From contig NZ_FUXU01000002.1 in assembly GCF_900167155.1 (NCBI RefSeq), positions 115,757 through 179,756 on the forward strand: 64,000 bases of DNA, read 5' to 3'. Within the stretch, counting starts at the first letter, position 1. Every line of letters starts with the position of its first letter. This stretch comes from Enterovibrio nigricans DSM 22720 (GTDB lineage: Bacteria; Pseudomonadota; Gammaproteobacteria; Enterobacterales; Vibrionaceae). Under the pieces are notes generated by a model. It was not told the origin of the DNA. It saw nothing but the letters and a program-made list of their open reading frames with translations, and did not search any database. This document shows positions 51,261-59,680 of the stretch, one piece after another. Both the position numbers and the translations under genes were made by a program.

Positions 51261-51329
51261 AACTCACCTCGTATCTGACAGGTCGGGCCATAAAAAAAGA
51301 CGGCATATGATATATCACGGAGCGACGTT

Positions 51330-52202
51330 TTAGAAAGCTGTAATAACTTCCGTCTCGGAAGGCAGCTTGCCGCATTGCCAATTTTCGACGCCCCAGGCTA
51401 GCAATAAATCAACCTGAGCGCCTTTCAATTCTTGTGGAATAGCATGCCCTAAAAAAGCCAGTGCCGCTTCCATTGCCGGGCCAGGGTTGTCATTGTTTAT
51501 AGCTGGCGCGTGGTTTTGCTTAGAAAGCTTATTACCGTCAGCGTTGAGTGCAAGTGGCAAATGCAAATAACTCACCGGTGCTTGCCCTAGCTTTTGATAC
51601 AACGAAACTTGTCTTCCCGTTGGCTCAATCAAATCTGCGCCCCGGACAACCTGGGTAACGCCTTGATAGATATCATCTAGCACCACCGCCAGATTGTACG
51701 CAAACAGCCCGTCTCTGCGCTTTATAATAAAATCTTCACTGGCCATGGATAAGTCTAATTTTATCAGGCCATGCTTAATATCGGTAAATTCTACGATGGG
51801 ATTGTCAATTTTGACACGAACAGCCGATTCGTTGCTGTTTATTTGTCGGAGGCGGCACGTTCCAGGGTAAAACCCGCCAGCATCTTTTATCTGGCGACGC
51901 GTACATTGGCAATAGAATGCTTCACCCGATTTCAACCATGCGTCAATTTGTGCCTGATACACGTCGTGACGTGTGTGCTGGTAAAGCACCTCATCATCCC
52001 AATTCAGGCTGTATGCTTCTAACGTACGAAGGATAGCCGTTGCTGAGCCGGCGACTTCACGCGGCGGATCGATGTCTTCTATACGAACCAGCCATTTCCC
52101 ATTGTTTGCTTTGGCTTGTAAATAGCTGCCGACGGCGGCGACCAAAGAGCCAAAATGCAAAGGACCAGAAGGGGAAGGGGCAAAACGTCCGACGTAATGC
52201 AT
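51330..52202 (-). CDS. gluQ: glutamyl-Q tRNA(Asp) synthetase
   Basis: GluQRS is a truncated glutamyl-tRNA synthetase that attaches Glu to queuosine in tRNA-Asp. The 290-residue protein has the HIGH-like GRFAPSPSGPLHFGSL, the zinc site built by CQC and the later Cys/Tyr (YPGTC), and the KLSKQNHA signature; it lacks an anticodon-binding domain, as the family does. It lies between dksA and pcnB, the conserved order. Confidence 0.96.
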   Translation of the reverse strand: MHYVGRFAPSPSGPLHFGSLVAAVGSYLQAKANNGKWLVRIEDIDPPREVAGSATAILRTLEAYSLNWDDEVLYQHTRHDVYQAQIDAWLKSGEAFYCQCTRRQIKDAGGFYPGTCRLRQINSNESAVRVKIDNPIVEFTDIKHGLIKLDLSMASEDFIIKRRDGLFAYNLAVVLDDIYQGVTQVVRGADLIEPTGRQVSLYQKLGQAPVSYLHLPLALNADGNKLSKQNHAPAINNDNPGPAMEAALAFLGHAIPQELKGAQVDLLLAWGVENWQCGKLPSETEVITAF

Positions 52203-52224
52203 GTTTATTGCCTGTTTAAAAAGG

Positions 52225-52250
52225 AAAAAGGGAGCGTCTGCTCCCTTTTT
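52225..52250 (-). terminator. terminator between dksA and gluQ
   Basis: Eleven-base stem AAAAAGGGAGC/GCTCCCTTTTT with loop GTCT, between the dksA stop and the gluQ start on the minus strand. It probably separates most dksA transcript from gluQ-pcnB-folK. Confidence 0.88.
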
Positions 52251-52277
52251 GCCATGAATCTCGATAAAGCGGAAGGC

Positions 52278-52727
52278 TTAGCCTGCCATTTGCTTCTCTT
52301 TGATTTCTGCAAGCGTTTTACAGTCGATGCACAGATCGGCTGTAGGACGTGCTTCCAGACGGCGAACGCCGATTTCTACGCCACAAGAATCACAAAAACC
52401 AAAATCGTCGTCTTCCAAACGTTGGAGGGTTTTAGCGATCTTCTTGATCAGTTTACGCTCGCGATCGCGGTTGCGCAGTTCAAGGCTGAACTCTTCTTCT
52501 TGCGCTGCACGATCAACGGGATCTGGGAAGTTTGCAGCTTCGTCCTGCATGTGGTGAACCGTGCGATCAACTTCTTCTCTTAGCTGATCACGCCACGCTT
52601 GAAGGATTTTACGGAAATGATCGATTTGCAGATCATTCATGTATTCCTCGCCAGCTTTTTCCTGATAAGGTTCTAACCCGGCCATAGCCAGGATGCCCAG
52701 CGATTTTTTTACTTTGCTTTCTGGCAT
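52278..52727 (-). CDS. dksA: RNA polymerase-binding transcription factor DksA
   Basis: DksA binds the RNA polymerase secondary channel and works with ppGpp in the stringent response. The ATG at 52727 (MPESKVKKS) has AGGAGA seven bases upstream and gives 149 aa; the frame extends 18 codons further. The coiled-coil tip acidic residues [11 protein letters not shown] and the zinc site CDSCGVEIG...CIDCK are intact. Confidence 0.98.
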   Translation of the reverse strand: MPESKVKKSLGILAMAGLEPYQEKAGEEYMNDLQIDHFRKILQAWRDQLREEVDRTVHHMQDEAANFPDPVDRAAQEEEFSLELRNRDRERKLIKKIAKTLQRLEDDDFGFCDSCGVEIGVRRLEARPTADLCIDCKTLAEIKEKQMAG

Positions 52728-52858
52728 TAAGCGTTCTCCTAAATACACCCTGACCCGCTTGGTCAAAATAGGGCGGTACATATAACAGAAACCCTAAAGT
52801 GAGGCAACGATTGTTTCTGCCTAACGTTATCCCAGTGTGAACGTGTCTACATTTTTTC

Positions 52859-53569
52859 TCACAGGTGGGAAAACGGGACTCTGGTTTTTATGCTCATTTG
52901 GCGTGGGGAGAGGTCGGCTTTGTAGCACAAAATCTCAACGCCAAGTGACTCAGCTTCAATAAGTAATTGATTATAGACCGCATCTATATGTTTTGCTGCG
53001 GAAACTTTTTCAATGCCTGAGTGAAGTACTGCGAAAAATAGCACCGCTCGTTTCCCTTGCTGCGTCAGCGTCGCTAATTCGCGAAGGTGTTTTTGTCCTC
53101 GCGTCGTTACCGCATCAGGGAAGAAGCCCTGCCCGTTTTCTTCCCGCAAAGTCACGCTTTTCACTTCAATAAAGCAGTCTGCTTTGTCGGGAGATTGAAG
53201 CAATATATCAATGCGGCTTTTCTCTTCACCATAAGGCACTTCCGAGCGTAGTGACGTATATCCTGCCAACTCTGTGATTCTGCCTTCATTGATGGCTTCT
53301 ACAACAAGGTGGTTCGCTTGTGCGGTATTCACACAGATAAAGTGACCGGTTTGAGTCTCTGTTAGCTCCCAACTGTTTGGGTATTTTCGTTTTGCATTAT
53401 CTGACGTGGAATACCACACCGTATCTCCGGCTGTCGCACAGCCAGTCATTGCGCCGGTATTCGCACAGTGAATAGTTCGCTCTGAGCCATCGTTGCATTC
53501 GATATCCGCAAGAAATCGTTTGTAGCGCTTGATGAGACGGGCTGATTGTAAGGCTGGTGAAAAATCCAT
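52859..53569 (-). CDS. sfsA: sugar fermentation stimulation protein SfsA (putative nuclease)
   Basis: SfsA has an OB-like N-terminal part and a PD-(D/E)xK-like nuclease core. The ATG at 53569 (MDFSPALQS) with AAGGGA upstream gives 236 aa, near the E. coli 234. Seen: [21 protein letters not shown], the SRIDILL ... [10 protein letters not shown] catalytic pair, and [13 protein letters not shown]. Its physiological role is unsettled. It lies upstream of dksA, as in E. coli, but ligT, which lies between sfsA and hrpB in E. coli, is absent. Confidence 0.95.
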   Translation of the reverse strand: MDFSPALQSARLIKRYKRFLADIECNDGSERTIHCANTGAMTGCATAGDTVWYSTSDNAKRKYPNSWELTETQTGHFICVNTAQANHLVVEAINEGRITELAGYTSLRSEVPYGEEKSRIDILLQSPDKADCFIEVKSVTLREENGQGFFPDAVTTRGQKHLRELATLTQQGKRAVLFFAVLHSGIEKVSAAKHIDAVYNQLLIEAESLGVEILCYKADLSPRQMSIKTRVPFSHL

Positions 53570-53812
53570 GGTGTCCCTTATAAGGCGTTCATTACGGCAG
53601 TTAAACAATGACGTGCCCAACGATTCAGGCAAATGCAATGCGTCTTTTTATCGTATGGGTAAGGTTCATCAGTGAAGGGGCTGACGCATTAACGGTGAAA
53701 AGAAACACGTCACGCCCTTTCCTTCATAAAGCTATGTGGTGCGCTGAAATCAAGCATCTTCAGGTCGCATGGGGTTATACTTGCGGTTCATTTTGACACA
53801 AAGGTTTTTGAT

Positions 53813-56221
53813 TTGTCACAGCTTCCCATCGATAGCGTCTTAGACAATGTTATCTCTGCACTTGGTCACAATGCTCAAGTCATTTTGAAAGCACCACCGG
53901 GTGCGGGTAAGTCGACACGGCTTCCTCTTGTCTTGTTAGAAAAGAACGTTGTGAAAGGCCGAATTATATTGCTAGAGCCTCGTCGTCTGGCTGCGAGAAA
54001 TATCGCCCGCTTTTTGGCTAAACAGCGAGGCGAGTCGGTGGGTGAAACGGTGGGACTTCGTGTGCGCGGGGAAACACGGGTCAGCGATAAAACCCGCATC
54101 GAGATCGTCACAGAAGGGGTGCTGACGCGCATGATCCAGTCCGATCCTGAGCTACAGGGCGTGGATTTGGTGATCTTCGATGAGTTTCATGAGCGAAATC
54201 TTCACGCAGATCTTGCCTTTGCGCTGTCTTTGGATGTACAGGCGGGACTCAGAGATGATCTTACATTGCTGATCATGTCGGCCACACTGGATGATGGTGC
54301 GCTGTCTGAGCTGCTGCCGACCGCAGAGGTGCTGACTTCTGAAGGACGCAGCTTTCCCGTGGAAGCGCGCTACCAATCGGTGCCTCGTCAATATGGCTAT
54401 GAATCAGTGGTTGCCAGTGCGATAGCGGCCCTTCTTGATAAAGAGGAAGGATCGGCGTTGGTATTTTTGCCCGGCGTACGAGAAATTCAACGCACAGCAG
54501 AAGCACTGCGTGACAAAGTAGCGGCGAATGTATTGATCTGCCCGCTCTTTGGCCAACTGTCTCCCAAAGAGCAGCAGGATGCAATCGCGCCTGCACCACA
54601 AAACAGGCGAAAAGTGGTGCTGGCGACCAACATTGCCGAGACCAGTTTGACGATAGAAGGTATTCGCCTTGTGGTGGACTCTGGATTGGAGCGCGTTGCG
54701 CGGTTTAATCGTAAGACCAGCATTACCAAATTAGAAACCTTACAAATTGCCAAGTCTTCGGCTATCCAACGCATGGGGCGTGCAGGACGATTGTCGGAAG
54801 GGATTTGTCTTCGACTCTATGGTGAAGATACTTACCAGCGGATGCAAACGGTGCCTGAGCCAGAAATGGTTTCCAGCGACTTGACGCAGTTGGTATTGGA
54901 AGTGATCCAGTGGGGCTGTTCACCTGAAGATTTACAGTGGCTTGACGCTCCACCAACAGCGCATTGGCAGCAGGCATTGATGCTATTGCGACAATTGGGT
55001 TTGGTGGATGAAAGGGGCGGGCTGAGCGCGACGGGTAAACAACTGAATGAGCTGGGCGTCGAAGCACGCTTGGGCGCGATGTTATTAACCGCAAAACGAC
55101 TGGATAAACGCTGTCTTTCTACGGCGTGCTGGCTAGCTGCTTGGGCTGAAGAGCCGTTGCGCGGTAAGGCAGATTGCGATTTGCGATTGCAATTGATGCA
55201 AGTAGCCTCCCGCAAAGGCAGCCACAGCCAACGTGCTCAGCAGCTTGCAGACCGAATAGGGTGTAGGCTTACCACAGAGATAGACGGAGATCTGCTCCCT
55301 TTGCTTGCTGCATCTGCATGGCCTGACCGCATTGCTAAATCTCGTGGCAACAATGGTCGCTTTTTATTAAGTAACGGGCATGGGGCGCAAATTGATACGG
55401 ACCATCCTTTGTCGGCTGAAGACGCGCTGATTGCCGTTGACTTAATGAGTGTCGCACAGGGTGACAGCAGAATATTTACCGCATGCCGAGCGGATTTCGC
55501 CATCCTCCAAACGCAATTACCTTCACTGTTTTCTGAGCAGGAATGGGTAGACTGGGATGAAAAAAAAGGGCGCTTGGTGGCAGAAACCCAATTGCGCTGT
55601 GGCGATATAGTGGTTTCGAGAAAACCGATCACGCAGATCAGTGACCAGATGAGAACACAGGCAGTCCTGCAACAGATAAAACGCAAAGGGCTGGCGAGCT
55701 TATCGCTCAATGCCAAAGCGGAAAGCCTGCTCAATCGCGCACGTTGCGCCAACGTGTGGGCACTGGGATTGCCGTTACCAAGTTTGGATGAGCAGGATTT
55801 GTTAGAGGCGCTGGATGACTGGCTTTTACCTTTTCTGGGGGACGTTACCTCATTAGGCGGTCTGAAAACGGTAGACATTTATCGTGCGCTGGAGGCGTGG
55901 TTTGGATGGGACGCCACCAAAGAACTCAACAGGCTGCTGCCAGAAACCTATGAAGTACCCACGGGGTCGAGCTATAAAATTCGTTATCAATCCGATGCAA
56001 AACCTGCGCTTGCTGTAAAAATGCAGGAGATGTATGGGCAAGCACAGTCACCCTCGATTGCGGATGGCAAGGTAACCTTAGTCGTGGAGCTACTCAGCCC
56101 TGCGCAGCGACCGTTACAAATTACGCAAGATTTAGCGGGGTTTTGGCGAGGGGCATATAAAGATGTGCAAAAAGAGATGAAAGGCCGATATCCGAAACGC
56201 AATTGGGATCTTGCTGATTGA
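53813..56221 (+). CDS. hrpB: ATP-dependent helicase HrpB, C-terminal tail replaced by island sequence
   Basis: HrpB is a DEAH-type RNA helicase of unclear role. The start is a TTG at 53813 with AAGG eight bases upstream; the N-terminus SQLPIDSVLDNV fits the family. Walker A APPGAGKST, the DEFHER box, SATLD, ETSLTIEGIR and QRMGRAGR are all present, followed by the HA2 and HrpB C-terminal domains. The family normally continues after KGRYPK with a WPDDP...RRTKK tail; here the frame reads RNWDLAD and stops, so roughly the last 13-15 residues are lost at the point where the mobile island begins. Confidence 0.94.
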   Translation: MSQLPIDSVLDNVISALGHNAQVILKAPPGAGKSTRLPLVLLEKNVVKGRIILLEPRRLAARNIARFLAKQRGESVGETVGLRVRGETRVSDKTRIEIVTEGVLTRMIQSDPELQGVDLVIFDEFHERNLHADLAFALSLDVQAGLRDDLTLLIMSATLDDGALSELLPTAEVLTSEGRSFPVEARYQSVPRQYGYESVVASAIAALLDKEEGSALVFLPGVREIQRTAEALRDKVAANVLICPLFGQLSPKEQQDAIAPAPQNRRKVVLATNIAETSLTIEGIRLVVDSGLERVARFNRKTSITKLETLQIAKSSAIQRMGRAGRLSEGICLRLYGEDTYQRMQTVPEPEMVSSDLTQLVLEVIQWGCSPEDLQWLDAPPTAHWQQALMLLRQLGLVDERGGLSATGKQLNELGVEARLGAMLLTAKRLDKRCLSTACWLAAWAEEPLRGKADCDLRLQLMQVASRKGSHSQRAQQLADRIGCRLTTEIDGDLLPLLAASAWPDRIAKSRGNNGRFLLSNGHGAQIDTDHPLSAEDALIAVDLMSVAQGDSRIFTACRADFAILQTQLPSLFSEQEWVDWDEKKGRLVAETQLRCGDIVVSRKPITQISDQMRTQAVLQQIKRKGLASLSLNAKAESLLNRARCANVWALGLPLPSLDEQDLLEALDDWLLPFLGDVTSLGGLKTVDIYRALEAWFGWDATKELNRLLPETYEVPTGSSYKIRYQSDAKPALAVKMQEMYGQAQSPSIADGKVTLVVELLSPAQRPLQITQDLAGFWRGAYKDVQKEMKGRYPKRNWDLAD

Positions 56222-56283
56222 CATAGCGTGTGTGATATTTCATGGTTGACAGGTAACCGTGTTTTACATAAGGGAAATCGCGT

Positions 56284-57725
56284 ATGGAACTGTCTAAGAA
56301 AGAAAGGATCATACTCATTCGTCATGTCGAAAATACTTACGCAGAAATAAGCTCAACCCCCGTCAGTAATCAATCAGTTAGTAGGTCATGTAGAGGTAAG
56401 CAAACATATTTTTTGACTCCTCACTTGGCTTTAGATGCAAGGCACGATATCTATTTATTTCCTTTCCTGCTAAACCTTGACGGTTCGCCCTGGGTCGATG
56501 CCAACCTTTTTTTATTTTCCGCTGCCTTAGAGAATAGAAAAGGGTATACCGTTTCAGATGCGTTACGACAAAAAGCGAGTATGCTGCTCGACTATAAAAT
56601 ATTCTGCGAACATAAAAATATTGATCTTATGAGATTTGCTGGCCGTAAGCCTAAGAGGCCTACGTACATATATTTTTTCGATTTATTACAACAGGTAGAT
56701 AGCGGAGATATTAAACGGGGTAATCTGAACAAACGAACAAAGGTGATTTATGACTTCTATAAGTATCTTTCTGCGGAGCCAAATTCTTTAATAGATCTTG
56801 AAAGAGTTGATGCTGTTGAGTCTGTGCGGCTTTTTACTAAAAACTCACATGGAAGAAGTTATGGATTTAACATTGAAAAGCGTGGACAGAGTTTAGCCAT
56901 TAGTCGTCAACCCAATCCAGTGCGTATTGGGTTTGTTAGAGAGTATGGCGAAGAACTGCGACCTCTTCGGGATGCTGAGCTGGAAGATTTGCTGAAAGTT
57001 TTACAGACCAAAGCTTTTTCAGTTGATGAGCGTCTTATGCATTATATAGCGATGCATACAGGCGCAAGGAAGCAGACTATTCTAACAATGCGAATGAAAC
57101 ACTTAGATGCATTCTCACCTGATAGACTCTTACCCGATGGGACATATAGGCTCAATGCTGGCCCGGGTACCGGTATTGATACTAAATTTAACAAGCCTCA
57201 AGCACTGTATTTTCCAAGGATGTTGGCAGAACAAATCTGTGTATATGCAAAGTGCCAAAAAGCTAAAGATCGGCGTAGTAAATTTATATATAAACATGGT
57301 GGTGAATTATCAGAAGAAGATATATATATATTCCTTTCTCCTGAAGGGGAGCCTCATTATATGGCTAAGACAGATCCCAGATATAAGATGAAAAAAGTAG
57401 GCCACAAGGGCGCAATACCTATTATATGAAAAAGAAGCTACTGAAGTATACTGGCCATATATTTCCAAAAGACTTTAAATTTCATTGGTTACGTGCAACC
57501 TTCGCTCTACGCTACTATCTTTTTTTTCAGCCACTTGCGGCCAAAGGTCTTATTACTGAAGGCGATATCGTTTCTATGGTGCAAAAGCGATTACATCATT
57601 CTGATCGCGCAACAACCGAGCATTACTTAAAGCTGTTTGATTCGGTCGATGATAGATTAGAGGCTCAACAGAAGTATGAAGAAAGAGTCTTTGATTTATA
57701 TGGAATTGATATGGGAGTAGTGTAG
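56284..57725 (+). pseudogene. tyrosine recombinase 1, split by one frameshift
   Basis: Two reading frames (56284-57429 and 57426-57725, overlapping as ATGA) together make one recombinase. The first holds catalytic Arg I (TGAR, R262); the second holds the HxxR box (HWLR), the HH-S-D motif and the nucleophile Tyr in EHYLKL. Adding one A to the A6 run at 57391-57396 joins them into about 480 aa, reading KKSRPQGRNTYYMKKK across the join, with catalytic residues R262, H401, R404 and Y448. AAGGG precedes the ATG. The element's first gene; size and position resemble the gamma-mobile-trio recombinase GmtY, which is a guess. It could be a real loss, a sequencing error, or repaired by slippage. Confidence 0.85.
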
Positions 57726-59680
57726 TGTCTAATGAGAGTTATGCTATACGAGAAACTGTAATAGTGACGTTGCGTGATTTAGTAGAAAAAGACTACCTGC
57801 ATCCAGAGAAAATAAACATTTCTTTGCCGAAAGCGGGAAGGAAACAATCTATGGACTTGGGCGCAATTGCTTATGTTAAGAGAAAATTCGTTCAAGGACA
57901 GGGTCACAAATCAGATAATCCCTATCTGGTGGTAGAAGATTCATTAGTAGTACATCGCCGATTTTTTTTGCGTAACCTCATAGAGTATATTATCACAAAA
58001 GGTTATAAGGAAACTTCCGTGGTGGCTATTATTGGGAGGATTCGAGGGAGTTTCAATTATATAGATGAACAGGGTTTTTCGGAGCCGTTTCTGAAAGACT
58101 CCGCACAATCAGAGATTGTGTATAGAGAAGTGTCTAAAGAACTAAGACATAAGATTGATAGCAATAAAATCACACCGAGGCAGGCTGAAATAATTCAAGT
58201 AAATATTGCTTTTGTTATTCGGATTGCTCACGGTGAACAGGTTGCTCACTTTATAGTTGAAAATGCTGTTAAATTTTCTGGGAATGTGACTGTAACTGCA
58301 CCTCGTGAAATTAAGGAGTTAAAATATGCTTACAATATATATAAGTCGTTGGCTGAAGAGCTGACGATTCTCATTGTTAAAGAGAAAAATTTCCCCTTTT
58401 TGTTGAAACTACCTGACTACACGACCTATTTATTTCCATATGCGACACATAGAGTTACCCCCTACTGTAACCGTCCTACTTATACTTATAACCATGAGCT
58501 AGGTAGGTTGGCAACAGATCAAGAGTATTTTAAAAAGTGCCCAGAAAAGAAAGAGGCGGAATTAAGGGAAAACCTAAAACGCTCAACTAAGCGGCTTCGA
58601 GATGCTAACTTAGACCCCCGCGCAAAGTGCCGTCGAGCTTTAGCTGCCACAGCTATGCAGTCTTATCAAATGTTGTTTATGATGTTGACAGGCGCATATG
58701 CAAGTGAAATCGCTCAGTTAAAGTTTGATGGACAATTAGAATTTGAAAAGTCGGTGACTAACAAGAGTTATCGAGCCATTAAGCTTAGAGCTGCGGGGAG
58801 AATTGTCCAATACGATTTAGCAGCTGGATCTGTTTCGCTTTTCAGACGATATCTGAAATTAAGAGAGTGGGTGCTGGATGGAAGGAAAGAGAGTTTTTTG
58901 TTTTTTGGACTACAAGTTAAATCCTGGCTACCTGTGCCAGTATGTGAATCAGCAATAAGGAATTTTCAACGTAATAAAATCATAGGTATATTTATGCCTC
59001 AAAATTTTGAAATGCTGACAGCTCGCCAGTTTAGAAAAACGAAAAGCCTCTTCCTGCATGAGCAACAAGATATTGACCGTAAAACAGTAGCGGATGTATT
59101 AAATCACTCAGAGGAAACCAATGAGCGCAGCTATATGGAGGTATCACCGGAAAAAGCAAGGGATGAACTCACTAGCTATTGGGAGGCAGTTCATGAAGCA
59201 TCGAGCCATATACAGGATGTAGAATCAGAAAAAAGTTGCGCTCACAAACCCATTGCAGCTGGTCATTGTGATGATTACCAGCACCCAGAACCAGCGATAG
59301 AGTCTCCACCCATAGAACCTGACTGCAGAAAGCAGTATGGCTGTCTTTTTTGTATCCACTATATTTGTCATGCCAATGATAAAGAAGATATCCATAAGTT
59401 GTTTAGTCTTCTTTATATTGTCACTGGGGTGTTAAATAGCGTTGCAGATACAAATAAGGCTAAGGATCTTTTTTTGATGCTATCCGCAAGAGTCAAGAAT
59501 ATACTTTTACAAATTAAAATGAAATCCAAGACAGGCTCTGAAAAAGTAGATGAAATTGGTGAGCGGGTATTTAAACTTGGGGAGCTAACTCCTTACTGGG
59601 AGAACCGCCTTCAGCGATATGAAGCTCTTGGTTTGATCTTTATTGAGAGCCAAGAGTGGGAGGGTTTGTGGAAAAGATAG
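57725..59680 (+). CDS. large tyrosine-recombinase-like protein 2, atypical active site
   Basis: The 651-residue protein starts at GTG 57725, overlapping the previous stop by one base. Its C-terminal half aligns by motif with tyrosine recombinases: LTGAYASEIAQLKF corresponds to box I, but Y325 replaces the catalytic Arg; TARQFRKTKS corresponds to HxLR, but R434 replaces the His (R437 kept); the NHS motif (H461) and Tyr Y470 are present. After the catalytic domain is a Cys/His cluster (C534, C540, C543, C548 with H545 and H549) that could bind zinc. The N-terminal 300 residues are unfamiliar. It is intact, unlike its two neighbours. It may act as a structural partner rather than as an enzyme. 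Confidence 0.8.
   Translation: MSNESYAIRETVIVTLRDLVEKDYLHPEKINISLPKAGRKQSMDLGAIAYVKRKFVQGQGHKSDNPYLVVEDSLVVHRRFFLRNLIEYIITKGYKETSVVAIIGRIRGSFNYIDEQGFSEPFLKDSAQSEIVYREVSKELRHKIDSNKITPRQAEIIQVNIAFVIRIAHGEQVAHFIVENAVKFSGNVTVTAPREIKELKYAYNIYKSLAEELTILIVKEKNFPFLLKLPDYTTYLFPYATHRVTPYCNRPTYTYNHELGRLATDQEYFKKCPEKKEAELRENLKRSTKRLRDANLDPRAKCRRALAATAMQSYQMLFMMLTGAYASEIAQLKFDGQLEFEKSVTNKSYRAIKLRAAGRIVQYDLAAGSVSLFRRYLKLREWVLDGRKESFLFFGLQVKSWLPVPVCESAIRNFQRNKIIGIFMPQNFEMLTARQFRKTKSLFLHEQQDIDRKTVADVLNHSEETNERSYMEVSPEKARDELTSYWEAVHEASSHIQDVESEKSCAHKPIAAGHCDDYQHPEPAIESPPIEPDCRKQYGCLFCIHYICHANDKEDIHKLFSLLYIVTGVLNSVADTNKAKDLFLMLSARVKNILLQIKMKSKTGSEKVDEIGERVFKLGELTPYWENRLQRYEALGLIFIESQEWEGLWKR

Noticed and set aside
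56218..56251. Two TTGACA boxes upstream of recombinase 1 as a promoter pair
   Set aside because: Neither has a good -10 at 16-18 bases. They are noted as a repeated motif near the island end instead.
57381..57400. Programmed -1 ribosomal frameshift in recombinase 1
   Set aside because: The codons at the A-run are ATG AAA AAA GTA, which do not give a standard X XXY YYZ slippery heptamer, and I see no stem downstream. A missing base or RNA-polymerase slippage fits better.
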